The notes beneath the pieces were generated by a model. It saw nothing but the letters and a program-made list of their open reading frames with translations, did not search any database and was not told the DNA's origin. A program made the translations under genes and the position numbers. Of a stretch of DNA of 64,000 bases, positions 44,701 through 56,700 are shown piece after piece (position 1 is the first letter of the stretch; every line of letters begins with the position of its first letter). This DNA is from Patiria pectinifera (lineage: Eukaryota > Echinodermata > Asteroidea > Valvatida > Asterinidae). The DNA is taken from assembly GCA_029964075.1 (NCBI GenBank), contig CM057150.1, positions 3,387,717-3,451,716 on the forward strand. Direction: 5' to 3'.

Positions 44701-47700
44701 TGTAATGGCCCGCTGAACGTTGAAAGGGTGAAATTTTCTGTCAAAATCAAAATTCTTTTTTTGTCTTAAATGACATCTTTGATACCTAGGGTATAAGGAT
44801 TCACTCACAGAAATGTTGATTTCGATGAATACAGGGAAAAAAAAAACCTTATTTTGCGTGCATTGTTCTCTTTTTTAGACATCCAAAACTATCATTTTAA
44901 TCAATATGCGAATTAGCCAAAGATTGTAATCTGGTTTCAAAAAGTCTCTTTTTCCCCAAAAAATTTGAAAATAATCATTGTAGAATCAATATCCAAAGTT
45001 TAAAAGTGATAGTAAAACAGAAACATGATGGCTGCTAAGATATTAAAAGTGAGCCTTTCATGCCCAAGACTACAACAGAGCCAGCTATTTCAAAGCCTGT
45101 TTTTTCAGTCGTGTAATTTGAACTCCATGGAACTAATGCAAATTCGTCGTATCTCCACAACGAGATGGGCTATAGAGGTGTGTCATATACCAAATGAAAG
45201 CTTACATTGTGGGCTTTCCAGTATTGTACATAAGTTGAATTTTATTTTTTACGACTTATATCACCTTTTCCTGGAGTAAATGTCTACTATGAACTTACAA
45301 TTCACACATCGGTGTATTGAGCTGGCATGATAATTGCCATGGAGCACTGTGGTCACAATTTTGTTCACTGCGCACGCTACACAACAATTTATTTTTCCAG
45401 CCTGAGAAGGGATGGAATGCCGGAGTTTGCTTTCCCAAACATGAAGAAGCCTGAATTCAGGCTACAGCCTGAAAACTGTCATCCCTGTTTCTCTGTGGCT
45501 GAGAGAGGGCGCTTTACACAAAGCCAAAGCCGTGTCCTAATTACTTGGCTGCGACTTGCAATTACACACGCGTCTATGAAAGCCTGCTGAAGCTGCTTCC
45601 CATAGACATGTGTTCTACCAGTCGTAACCACGAAATTCACATGCAACCTTAAAGCAGAGTCCATCATATGCAGCTACCCCAAAAGTAACGGGGGTAATTA
45701 TAGCTGAAAAAACATACTTGGTTGAATTAAAGGGGACTGAACTACCTGTGAAATTATTCTTTCTGGCAAACTGTCATTTTGAAGAAATGAATGAAAGAAG
45801 GCCTTTCCAACGGTGCGTCTTAAGAAGCACCGTTGGAAATTCCCGTTAGTAGTTCGTTTTTTTTATTCGGCAAAGCGCTCGCAAGCGTTGACACGACGCG
45901 CAGTTGCTAAAATTCGTCGGATTGGTGCACGACATCGCGTAGCTGCAATCGGCTCAGTGAGAACGTGTCTCAGACGCTGAATTCAGGCCCAATTCAAAAC
46001 ATGATTCAGCAACTTTTGATTAAAAATCGAGATTCTAAAATGTTGTTTTTCTTGAAATGTACAGCTGAAGCTGACATGGCTGAGCTGAAAGTTCATCAGG
46101 TTAGTTGTTCAGCACCCTTCTTTCGATTTTGAGCACTTTTGTTGCTTCAAACGAACAAAATGCACAAATTACAAATGATGGACTATACCTTTAAACTGGC
46201 AACTTAGCAGCCTGTGGTTCTTCTCGGGTGAGTTCCCCCCCCCCTCCCCCGTATTTTTTTGTAAAATATGTCCAACTTACAGTGTCGCTGTCTTTGTGTA
46301 TGCCACGGTGTTTTAACATTGATAAATGGTCCATTAATGTACAAATACCCTGAAAAGAAATAATCACATAAAACATATGTTAATCTTCCGAGTATTAAAT
46401 TAACAAGTTAGCTTTAATGGAATGAAAGCAATGCATTATTATGTTTGAGTTGATATTATCTATCTTGCTGTATGCAAGGGGTTCAAATGCCAAAACAACA
46501 ACAAAATATGCTAGTCAGATACGACACACATAACTCTCTTGCAAACTCAACTAGCACAAGTCTGTAGCTGAAACTTTTCGCATTGCAAGATTTGTTAGCG
46601 TTTCTTAACATTGCGAAGTGTGCGACTTGGTCGTTAGGGCTAACCTGTTCTAGCGAGTCTAAAGAGTGGTGGTTGGGGTCATGGCTGCTCATGTTGGACC
46701 TCAGGCTCCGCAGGGAGCTTCGCATCGTTTGTAATTCCTCCGAGCCCTGCGAAATCGAACATTTGCAAATTAACAAAAGTTTCAAAGGGGGTTTGGGAGA
46801 GTTATTTTTGGATCTATAGGTCAAGGTTCACCCTACCTCTTTGAATGGGAGTACTGCGCCGCTGTGCATTCGATCTTCCAGCCTCATCAACTGTCTGTCT
46901 TGAGAAGTGATGTGAGCGGCAAGATTCGCCTGGAAAAAAAAAGAAAAAATTCAAAGTCACTGACTGTACAATACAAGGCCTGCCTTGTCCAACTGACCTG
47001 AGAGTCTCAATTAAGGACAGTACTTATAATAATAATAATAATATTAATAGTGGGCATTTATAAAGCGCTCGTATCCACCAGGACTAGTGCTCAAGGCGCT
47101 ACATCATTATATTATTACCCCTGTTCATTGGGCCAATGACAAATTCCAAATACCATCTCAGCTCCCTGGGGAGTATACAGCTCAATGCAGCCTGTTATGT
47201 GCAAGGAAGCTACGTAATTCAATCACAACAATCATCTCTGCCCTCACAGGTACCCATTTACTCCTGGGTGGAGAGAAGCAAAGAGTGACAGAGCGCCTTG
47301 CCCAAGAGCACACGCACCATGATCCCAGGCAGGACTCGAACCCACAACCTGCAGCTTTACCCGCGGACCACGAATCCAATGCCCTTAACCACGAGGCCAC
47401 AGCACTCGGTCAGTCGTGCGTAAGTCAGCAACTCAGTCAATTACTCAAACAGTCAGTCAGTCAGGTCCAGCAAAAACATACTGATTATGTCATGAAATTA
47501 AAAATCATAAATTTTGTTGTCTGAGCTTATTAGGCCAAAACAATATATAGTCAGTCTCTGGTCAGCGCGCGTCATTTTGGTCGTGCGCGTCAATGTTTTT
47601 TCCCAAAAAAATTTTCCTCGCTAGCTGCAACAGCGCCTTCTATTGTCGCGCTGCCTCAAATGTTCGTGGTAGCTCGTGCCCAGTGATAGATCCGGTATGA

Positions 47701-50700
47701 GGTTGATGTTGAACGAATGATAGTAGACCATGGGTACGAAGTTGCTGCCAGCTGATCAACAACAATGGCGGCTAGTCAACTACAGACGTAGACATGATGG
47801 CATGCGACGTGAGCAATTGTGATTGTGAATTAAAGCGTGCCTAAATACATGAAATAGGCCCTTTATTTCCGTGTCCGTTGTTTGTGGAGTGAAAACTCAT
47901 AGACTGTCGGTATTGTGTCATGTGACGGCTGTACAATCCAAGCATGAAAAAACAAAAAAGCAAAACAAAAACAAAAACAGAACAAAAAACGCATCGCCGC
48001 ATCTATTCTGAAACTTTGGTCTGATCAGAGACCAACTATTTTTTTTTTGCCTTAGCTCTGGGTCTACAATTTTTCAACAGAGTATTAAACAATGTAACTC
48101 TCAGGCATGCAACAGGGAATTTAGAAAAAACGAGGAAACTCTGAACCACACAAGACTTTGTACAGTGTTTTTCAGTTTGTAATGGCATTCATGAGAAGTT
48201 AAAAAATGAGGAAATCAGTGGATCCGAGAAAAAGTTGCATGCCTGAACTCTGTGACCATTTCACCCACCTCAGCCATATTGACATTGTCCAAGCGTTGCG
48301 TCAGTTCCTGTAGCTGCGTCTGCAACCCGTAGTCTGTAGAGTTGGTCTTGTTCTCTAGCTGGTTCTGTAGCTCAGTCTACTCAACAATTAAAAAAAGTAA
48401 GAAAGACGTGAATCCATGGTTCTTGGTTAAAAAAAAAGAAATTTGATAAGAAAAATCTTATTGCTTGGCAAGCAGGTTTTTTTGGTCACATTAGACTTTG
48501 ATATTGGTTCTCCTGCTCAGTCAACTGAAAAGTGATACTGAGGTTCATTGCTCAATTCCGGTTAATAAAACCTTGCAGTTAAGGAAAAAAAAAAATTCTA
48601 GCATCAACATCCAACTCTAAAATTCATGTTCTAACTTTTTAAAATAAGACAAAACAAAACAAAACAAAAAAGACTAAAAAACTAGACTCTTGTGTTTTCC
48701 CTGCAGAGTAAAAGCTGGTTCCTACTTCAGATACAAAGCGAATTTCGATGTCAGGTATTGTTTCCTCCAAAAAAAAACAATTAAAACTTTGAAGTATAAC
48801 CACTGTTCAGAAATCGACAAATGTCTCTCACAATGTTACATTGTCGTGTCCTCCTTTTGATATGGTCTCATTTCTTAGCGAACCTTAAATCCCTTTCAAC
48901 AGGTGAATGGCCACACGTAAAATGGCAGGGACTTATTGCATATTCATGTGACCTTTAACCCTCTGACCCCTGGGCACTGACCTTGAAGGAGTTGAGTTCC
49001 TGTAGCTGCTGTGTCAGACTCTCTATCTGCTCCTGCTGCTGTTTGAGCAGGTCCCCCTTCTGGTTCATCTGCCGGGTCAGGTCAGAGGTCATGCGCTCCT
49101 TCTCCTCCAATCGTCTCTTGAGATCCGTCTGTACGATGCCAGGGGAAAGAAATTATTCAAAACTTGAAAAAAAACACAGGCTGACAGTCAAGGCATACTT
49201 GAAATGAATCAATGTGACATTCTGGACGGTGTTGTCTCGTCACAAGTTCATCACAACTCCGATCAAAAGCGAATCAACTGTCAATTCGCTAGTGTGGTCG
49301 CAAATAACATCGGATGTACGATAAAAACGGAGTACCGTACCTTAGTCACAGTTCGATTATAGGAACACTGATCACTTTGTAACAACCTTAAAACTAAAGT
49401 GTACCCCACCATCAGCTGAAAATGGTTCCTGCTCAGGATTTTAACCAGATATAAATGACCTGTCACCACATAATAAGCATAAAGTCGGAAACAGCGGTTT
49501 TGCAGTACAGTGGGGAAAACCAAAATACGAAGGCCAGTTAAATTGTTTGTTATCCAGTGAACCTCAGTCTGTAGGTCCTATTCTACCGTTTCCAATTTTT
49601 TGTTCTATTACATTATCTGATTGCCAACTTTACAGAATACAAAATAGTAATGATTCTTCCTGCAAAGAGTAATGCTAATGTAAATACATAGGGCAACAGT
49701 CAAGTTTAAGAGTAACCACAGTACTTTTCAGAGTAACTACAATGTTGGCGTATAGGACAGCTGGAATTTTCAAGAGTAGTAACATGCCTCAAAATCCTAA
49801 TAATTACTCCAAAAGAGTAATGGTTGGCATCTCTGTGACAGCAGGATTGTTGAATGCCATTTTCTTAAACATTTCTTTTACAACTTCAGTTTGGGCAGTC
49901 TATATTTCCATTACTAAACTCAGTACCCCCAAATGTTGTACACCATTAGAAAGCTCTTGCTCTGTAGAATTCAGAAATCGAAAAATCTCAATCCTTTATA
50001 AAAAAGTTTGACTTCATGCTCAATTTGAGATAACAGGTGACATTTTGGCTTGAATGTGATCTCGCAAGGCGAATAATTCGGAAACAATAGAGTTGCAGTC
50101 TTTCCTTTTGGTTTAATTACATGCAACCACAAGAGGTCTGCGGCTTGATCCAAAGCCACAGGCAAACCGTGTTTTGAAAAAATGATCTCAGCATGCATAT
50201 TAATAATGGATACTAATGCTGTGCATACAGGACGAGTAAAAAAAATGAAACCCAATGGCAGGACCAATTTTTGAATAAAGTTTTGCCTGTAGCACTTTCA
50301 AAATCTAGGATATGAAAGCCTAGTCAATGAGTGTTTTTTTAGAACAAGAATCATTCAAATCACTCATGTTCTTTTCAAGTTACAGAATTTTGTACACAAA
50401 TAGTGTTCCGAATTTCTGTCCACGGATACATGTAGGTGTTCTTTCAGCAAAACAAAAACAATTCAAATAGGGATGCATGTGAATTGTTTTTTTGTCTTGC
50501 TGAAAGAACACTTACCAATTTTGTGATCCATGGACAGAACTTTAAAGCGCTGTTTGTTTTCAAAATTTGGTAACTAAAAAAGTACATGAGTGATTTCAAT
50601 GATTCTTGTACTAAGACCCCTTTACACAGGGCTGCGACCTTTGGGCCTCCCTTGTGTGACCATAAAACTGGCCAGGTCGCCGTTGGAGGCTCAAAGGAGG

Positions 50701-53700
50701 CGGAATGGCTGCCTAGGTAGTTCAAAGGTGGTTCACAGGATGTTCAGACATCGCCATGGACACTACGGTCGCCATAAATGTTCAAAACAGTCGCACAAAG
50801 GTAGCCGCGAAGGTTGTTTGCGCATTGCCGTAGTTGCAGAATGGATGCACAATGGTCGGCCAATGGCCGTCACGTAATATATCCATACTGTTGCAAATTT
50901 TACCGTCAATCTGGGTGATGCTTCTGCCTCCCTTGTGCCTCCTTTGGCCGACCAATAGCGTACATTGAACGATGACTGTGGCGACCGCTGAGCCTCCATT
51001 CGGCGACCACGGCAACCCTTGAGCCACCATGGCCGTAGGTTGCACATGGGAAGCATATGGGAGGCAGGCAAGTGGCTCAGTGGACGCACAGGTCACTCTA
51101 CATGAAAATGCCTGAAAATTGCAGTTTTGGTGGTTCAAGAGAGGCACAAGGATCGCTGGAGCATTTACAAAGAAACAGGATTTTCTGGGTTTAGGCGACC
51201 ATTGAGCGTCCTGGCCATTTTTTGGTAGCTCATAGGTGGTACAAATGTTGCAGCCCTGTGTAAGGGGGGCCCAACTAAGCTCATTGACTGGGCTTTCATA
51301 TCCTAGATTTTGAAGGTGCTTCATGCAGAACTTCATTCAGAAATTGCTCCTGCCATTTGGGTTTCAGTTTCTTTGAGCCACCCCGTATACTTTCAGCCTT
51401 GTTTTCCCCGGAACCAGTGAGTTAGCGTTGCGCTCAGGGATCGGGGTTTTGTTTACCTTTTCAGCGTCTTGGTTCTGTTGGGTGAAGCCCACCCTCAGAA
51501 GCTCCGCCTTCATTTGGAGGAGGGCGTTATCTTGCTCGGTCAGACGCGACTGCAGCCCAGCCTGTTAGGGGAACATGGGGGGTTAATAGAGTCTAGACTA
51601 AAAAGCGTTGCGGCACAGAGCAGGATTAATAGAAATTTTGACAGCAGAAAAAAAATTGCCAAGCACAGTGGATTATTTGCGTCACCAGCAAAATTCACCA
51701 TCAACGAACCGGGTAATTATGTACATGGGAGTGTTAATATAGCAACGATTTCAGGTGCTTGAGACTATTATTCACTTACATGTACAGTCAAGTTAGGTCT
51801 TTCAGAACAAATTGATTATTTCGCTTTTTAATGCTTGCAAATAGTTGTAGATTGCCTAAACAAGACATGTTTTCAGGGGAAATTTGCTCAGCATGTGCAT
51901 TTTGCTAGTAGAGCAACATTATTCCCTTCATGAAACCGCACAAAAATTAAAAATGTTCCCTGCAAGAAGTTCCTTTTGTTCATGCTTTAAATCATTTGGA
52001 TGAGATGAGCAGTTCTTTAAAGAGGTTGTGGAATGCTCGAAGATATTTCCGTCATTTTTCGGGTTTATGTAGCCTAAGGTGTGATAAAATAAAAACGACT
52101 ATTGTGTCTGTCATGAAATGAGTACAAAAGGTACTTTTGAGAGCTGTTTTTCAGGTCCTGTTTTGACCCGAATGTGCAATTTGTGTGAAAGTCATCGTTG
52201 GGGGCAGCAAGCAAAACACAGTAAATCGTGACGTAATAAACAGGACTCGTTTATACTACGCTGCATCGGGAGTCCTGTAAATTACGTCACAATTTACTGT
52301 GTTTTGTTTGCTGCCCCCATCGACGACTTTTACACAAATGGCACGTTTGGGTCGAAACAGGCCCTGAAAAACAGCTCTCCAAAGTACCTTTTGTATTCAT
52401 TTGACGACAGACACAATGGTTGTTTTTATTTCATCACACCTTAGGCTACATATACCCGAAAAATGACGGAAATGTTTTCCTCTTTAAGCAGGGGCAGATC
52501 TCATGGAGCTGTTCAACAGAAAATAGCGCTTTACCAGACAAAAGACGCAAGCAGTACAAAATGGCTGATAACCAGTTACGTGTACTTTGTCCCCCCAAAA
52601 TTGTACATGCTCTGCAAATATCTGTGTTTTAAAAGCTCCATGAATTTGACCCAAGGTGGACAATTACGGCCGGATCATACTTGGCGCAAAAGCAGAATAA
52701 GATCACAGATTTGTGACATCATGACAAGTATTTTGAGCAGTACAATTTGCACCAAAGTTGAACGCCTTTCAACTTTTGGTGTAATTCATGGCGAATGTTT
52801 TCTGGCGTAAAATTTGATTTGCATTTGCAGTCACGTCAAGTATGAACCGGCTATATATGGATGGTGTTAGAGCTGACTCATGAGCAAAATTAGAAGCCAT
52901 TTGTGCTACAGCACTGCACATGCACGCAAGTCGTACGGGTACATGGTTCTCCTTCTTCCAGAGTCCAGGGTATGAACGTCTGCTGCCATAGCGAAAAAAA
53001 AACCATAACACATTTTTTTTCACATTTTTAGCTGATGGAGGAAGCGGAAATTTCATTTACATATTCCTTGTTTCCAGAATTATGTATACGCTGGGTTTGG
53101 AAAAGGTTAATATGTCCTTGGGTGGCATTTTTACGGAAAACATGCCGCAGATCCACCCTTTCATTGAAAACATCCTCAGTACGAACACGTCGTGTGAAGA
53201 CTTATGCGCGCGCATGCATGCTTGTACACCACATGACATGGCATAGTGACTGTGTTGCACGCACGCCGGAGCGCGTATGTCCTCACATGGGGAGTTCGTA
53301 CTGAGAATGTTTTCAACGAAAGCGTAGATCTGCAGTTTACTTTCGGTAAACACGTCGCCCACGGACATATTTACCTTTTCTAAGCCCAGCGTATGCATAA
53401 TTCTGGACACAAGGAATATGTAAACAAAATTTCAGCTTCCTCCATCAGGTGAAAATATGAAACAAATATGTTATAATGTTTTTGGCTATGGTAGTAGAAT
53501 TAATACCCTGGACGTCGGTCGTACAACCTGGGCTACCCATGGGTTTTTAAATTCAGAGTTCCTGCACATTTAGGACAAAAAAATGTCATGCTTTTTCCAT
53601 GACTTTTCCATGACGGATTAATGAAAATCCGTGACCTAGTTTATCAAAATGCAGATCCAAACTGTTAAACATTTTTAATGGGGATATCACACGGCAAACA

Positions 53701-56700
53701 ATTTGAAATCAAAATGCCTGTATCAGCGAAGTTTATCACATTTTGTCTGGTATAAAAATTAGATTTCAGATGCTAAATTATGAATATACTGGTGCCAGGC
53801 ATGCAACTGGGAATTCAGAAAAAAACGAGGAAATTCCAAACCACACAAGATTTGTACAGTGCTTTTCAATTTGTAATGGCATTCACGAGAAGTAAAAATC
53901 GAGGAAATCAGCGGATCTGAGGAAAAGTTGCATGCCTGTGGTACTAAGTATAAGAACTTAAACAAAAATTGGTCCTCAAGAAATTCCATGAATTTTCCAC
54001 GACTTTTTGTCATTTTTACAAATGTTCCTCACTTCTGCACGCCTGATTGAAACTAAAATTTCATGACTTTTCAGCATTTTCCCAGTTATGAGTTAACATG
54101 TCATAATAACATGAGCGCATTAGTTAACACATGTGCATCATAAGTAACACATGCGCACATGAACGCTTGCAACGTGCACACGCATGTGGCGCCACCTCCA
54201 TAATGGCGATCGCCTGTTTCGTCGACAGAGCGCTCTCACCTTAGTTCCCTGTAGATTGCGACAATCCTGCTTGGCCTTGGAGAGTTCCCCTTTGAGCTGG
54301 CTGCACTCCTCTTGGCTCTGATGAAGCCTGGCCTGCAGGACGACCTGCAGGAGATGTCAAGGGGTCAAAGGTTAGAGGTCAGAGAGTAGAAATCCTGTTG
54401 AACTGGAGACCTTTCTTCATATGATCTGATCATCTGATCCTCCTCTGCCTCTGAGAAATTGTTTACTTAACAAAAACATCAGATGAAATCAGCGTTGAGT
54501 GGATGTACTTTTATATTAGATTTTGCCCTCCACCAACATACATGTATAAACACTGTTTGCTCAGTGTGTAACCTCCCAAGTAAAAGTTGGAAAGAATCAC
54601 TCCTGTGGGACTAGAAAGCAAGACCTCCTGCTTTCTAGTACAGACGTCCTACCACTCGACCACCTAGCTTGTGGGACTGGTTGGCTGGTCCAAATTTTTC
54701 CAACTTTCACTCGGGAGGTAACACACTGAGTATACAGAGTTTACATTTGTAAATAAGTCGGTGAAGGGCAAAACCTGATATTAAATTTACATCGCCCCGA
54801 TGCGGATTCCATCTTACGAATAGCTTCTTCGCAGTACCAGCTGCAGCGTTTGAATCGAACCGATCCCGTAAGCTCGGTTCGAGTCCCACCCGAGTGATTT
54901 TTTCCAACTTTCACTCGTGAGGTACATGTAACACATTGAGTATACAGTGTATACAGGGCAAAACCTAAAGCAGCTTATCAGCCAATTTACCAAGTAAGGT
55001 CGGTATGTTACTTGTAACTTATTTGCTGATTCCTCATTCATGCCTTGTAATTTCTGATGGCCCTGACTATTACAATGGTCTTAACTATAACACTGTTTGA
55101 GCTAACTCTTGGTTGATATATCTTCTATGAGGGCTCACCAATTGTTCCTTGGCGTTTGATCCTTCAAACATCATCTGATCCTCCTCTGCCTCTGAGCTAC
55201 CATCGTCATCTTGGGGTCTGCCACTCAGTAACTACAACAGAAGGAGTCAACATTTATTAATTAGATTTCTGATGTGAACATAAATACCAAGTTTGAGATG
55301 CATGTTACATGTATATGTACCGGTATGAACACAAATTAAAAGTGTCAAAGCAGTTAGCAAAAGCTTTTTAATACACGATGGTGTATGTCCTTTAAAGTGA
55401 CTTTGTTTGCAGCAATGTTTTTCCTTTAAATGGAGGTCACAAAACTGTATGTATGAAACAGAGTCCTAAAAAAACCAAGTACCGGTATATTGTAATTTCA
55501 GCGACTGATTTTTTTGTAATGTCTGTTTCTATTTCAGGGAATTATAAATTCCATTAAACCATTTAACTGTGTGAAAATATCCTTTTCCTGCTTCATCGTG
55601 TTGTGAAGCAGCTGTTCAATGAAAATGTCTAAATGAATATTTCTGTTCAACCAATTTTCTACAAAAATTAAATATGCAAAACTTCTCAAAGCTGCACATA
55701 CTGCTGCACGTACATTCTGCTTGAATTTGAAAACGTTTAGAGCTCATTTTATTTCTTAAGTTTTGTATCTCTTTGTACACACTAAAAGAGGTTGATTCCG
55801 TTTTTCTACTGGTGAAAGGGAAAGCACTGACCCTACATGTAACCCATTTGGCTCGTTACATGAAATTGTCTTTTGTTGGCATTCTTTCTTTCTGTCAGTT
55901 CAGTGAAATAAAAAAAAATTCTAAAGTTTTCTCCAAAGTTTTGCTGGCCAGTCGCTGCACCTGACAAATAGTAAGAAAATTGCAAACGATTCCTTTATTC
56001 TACAAATCTGTTTGTTCGTTGATCATTTTGCCTTTCTGTCTGTTCATCATACCAGTTCTTGTAGCTGGTTCAGCAGTTTCTTAGTATTCTCGAGGTCCCC
56101 CGTCATTTCATTGTGTTCTTCAAGGAGGGCCTCGCTCCAAGCGATGGAGGACCGCCGAGAGCTCGATCGTGATCTTCCCTCCTCTGGACTTCCTGTTGAG
56201 AAGCAGAAAAAAGGGAAAAACTAGTCCAGTTTTTTAATATGCAAATCGCATTGAATTGTTTAATGTAAAAACAAATTCTGCAAGACATTAAAGGCAATTA
56301 AATGACGTTTTGCTGTTCATGCATTTGTACGTTTCCAATAATAACACCACTCAAAATCTACAGAAGAATGTTCAAAACCTAATAACCTGTTGAAGTTTCA
56401 GCTCAGGCATGTGTCAGGGGATACTACACTCTTTTGGAGAAAACAGTGAACAACCATGCAAAGCCTTTTGATCAAGAAACCAAAAAAATCAGTCAACTGA
56501 CTGATCGTTGAAAATCTTCTACATTTCTTGATGTCTTCTAAATGACAGCAAGCCAGACAGAATAATTTCACAGGGTGTTTAGTACCAGTACGATTTTTAA
56601 TCAAAGTAAGCTTTTTGTGAAAACTCCCCAGGTTACTTTGGTGGTAAATGCAAACGATCCAATATACATGTTCCCTTAACATTTTAAGCTACATCATGGT

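Larger units (their letters stand above)
51562..54239. other. Dixin intron, gene-free
   Basis: No exon was recognised. It holds foldback elements at 52021-52484 and 53022-53459 and a MITE at 53796-53938. Confidence 0.7.

Noticed and set aside
47087..47524. 145-codon plus-strand open frame
   Set aside because: Antisense to a tRNA-derived SINE.
50782..51336. 184-codon open frame on the minus strand
   Set aside because: It spans the right ends of two nested transposons with inverted repeats and has no domain-like sequence.
53057..53410. 117-codon open frame in a palindrome
   Set aside because: Mirror frames occur on both strands because of the inverted arms; no protein signal.
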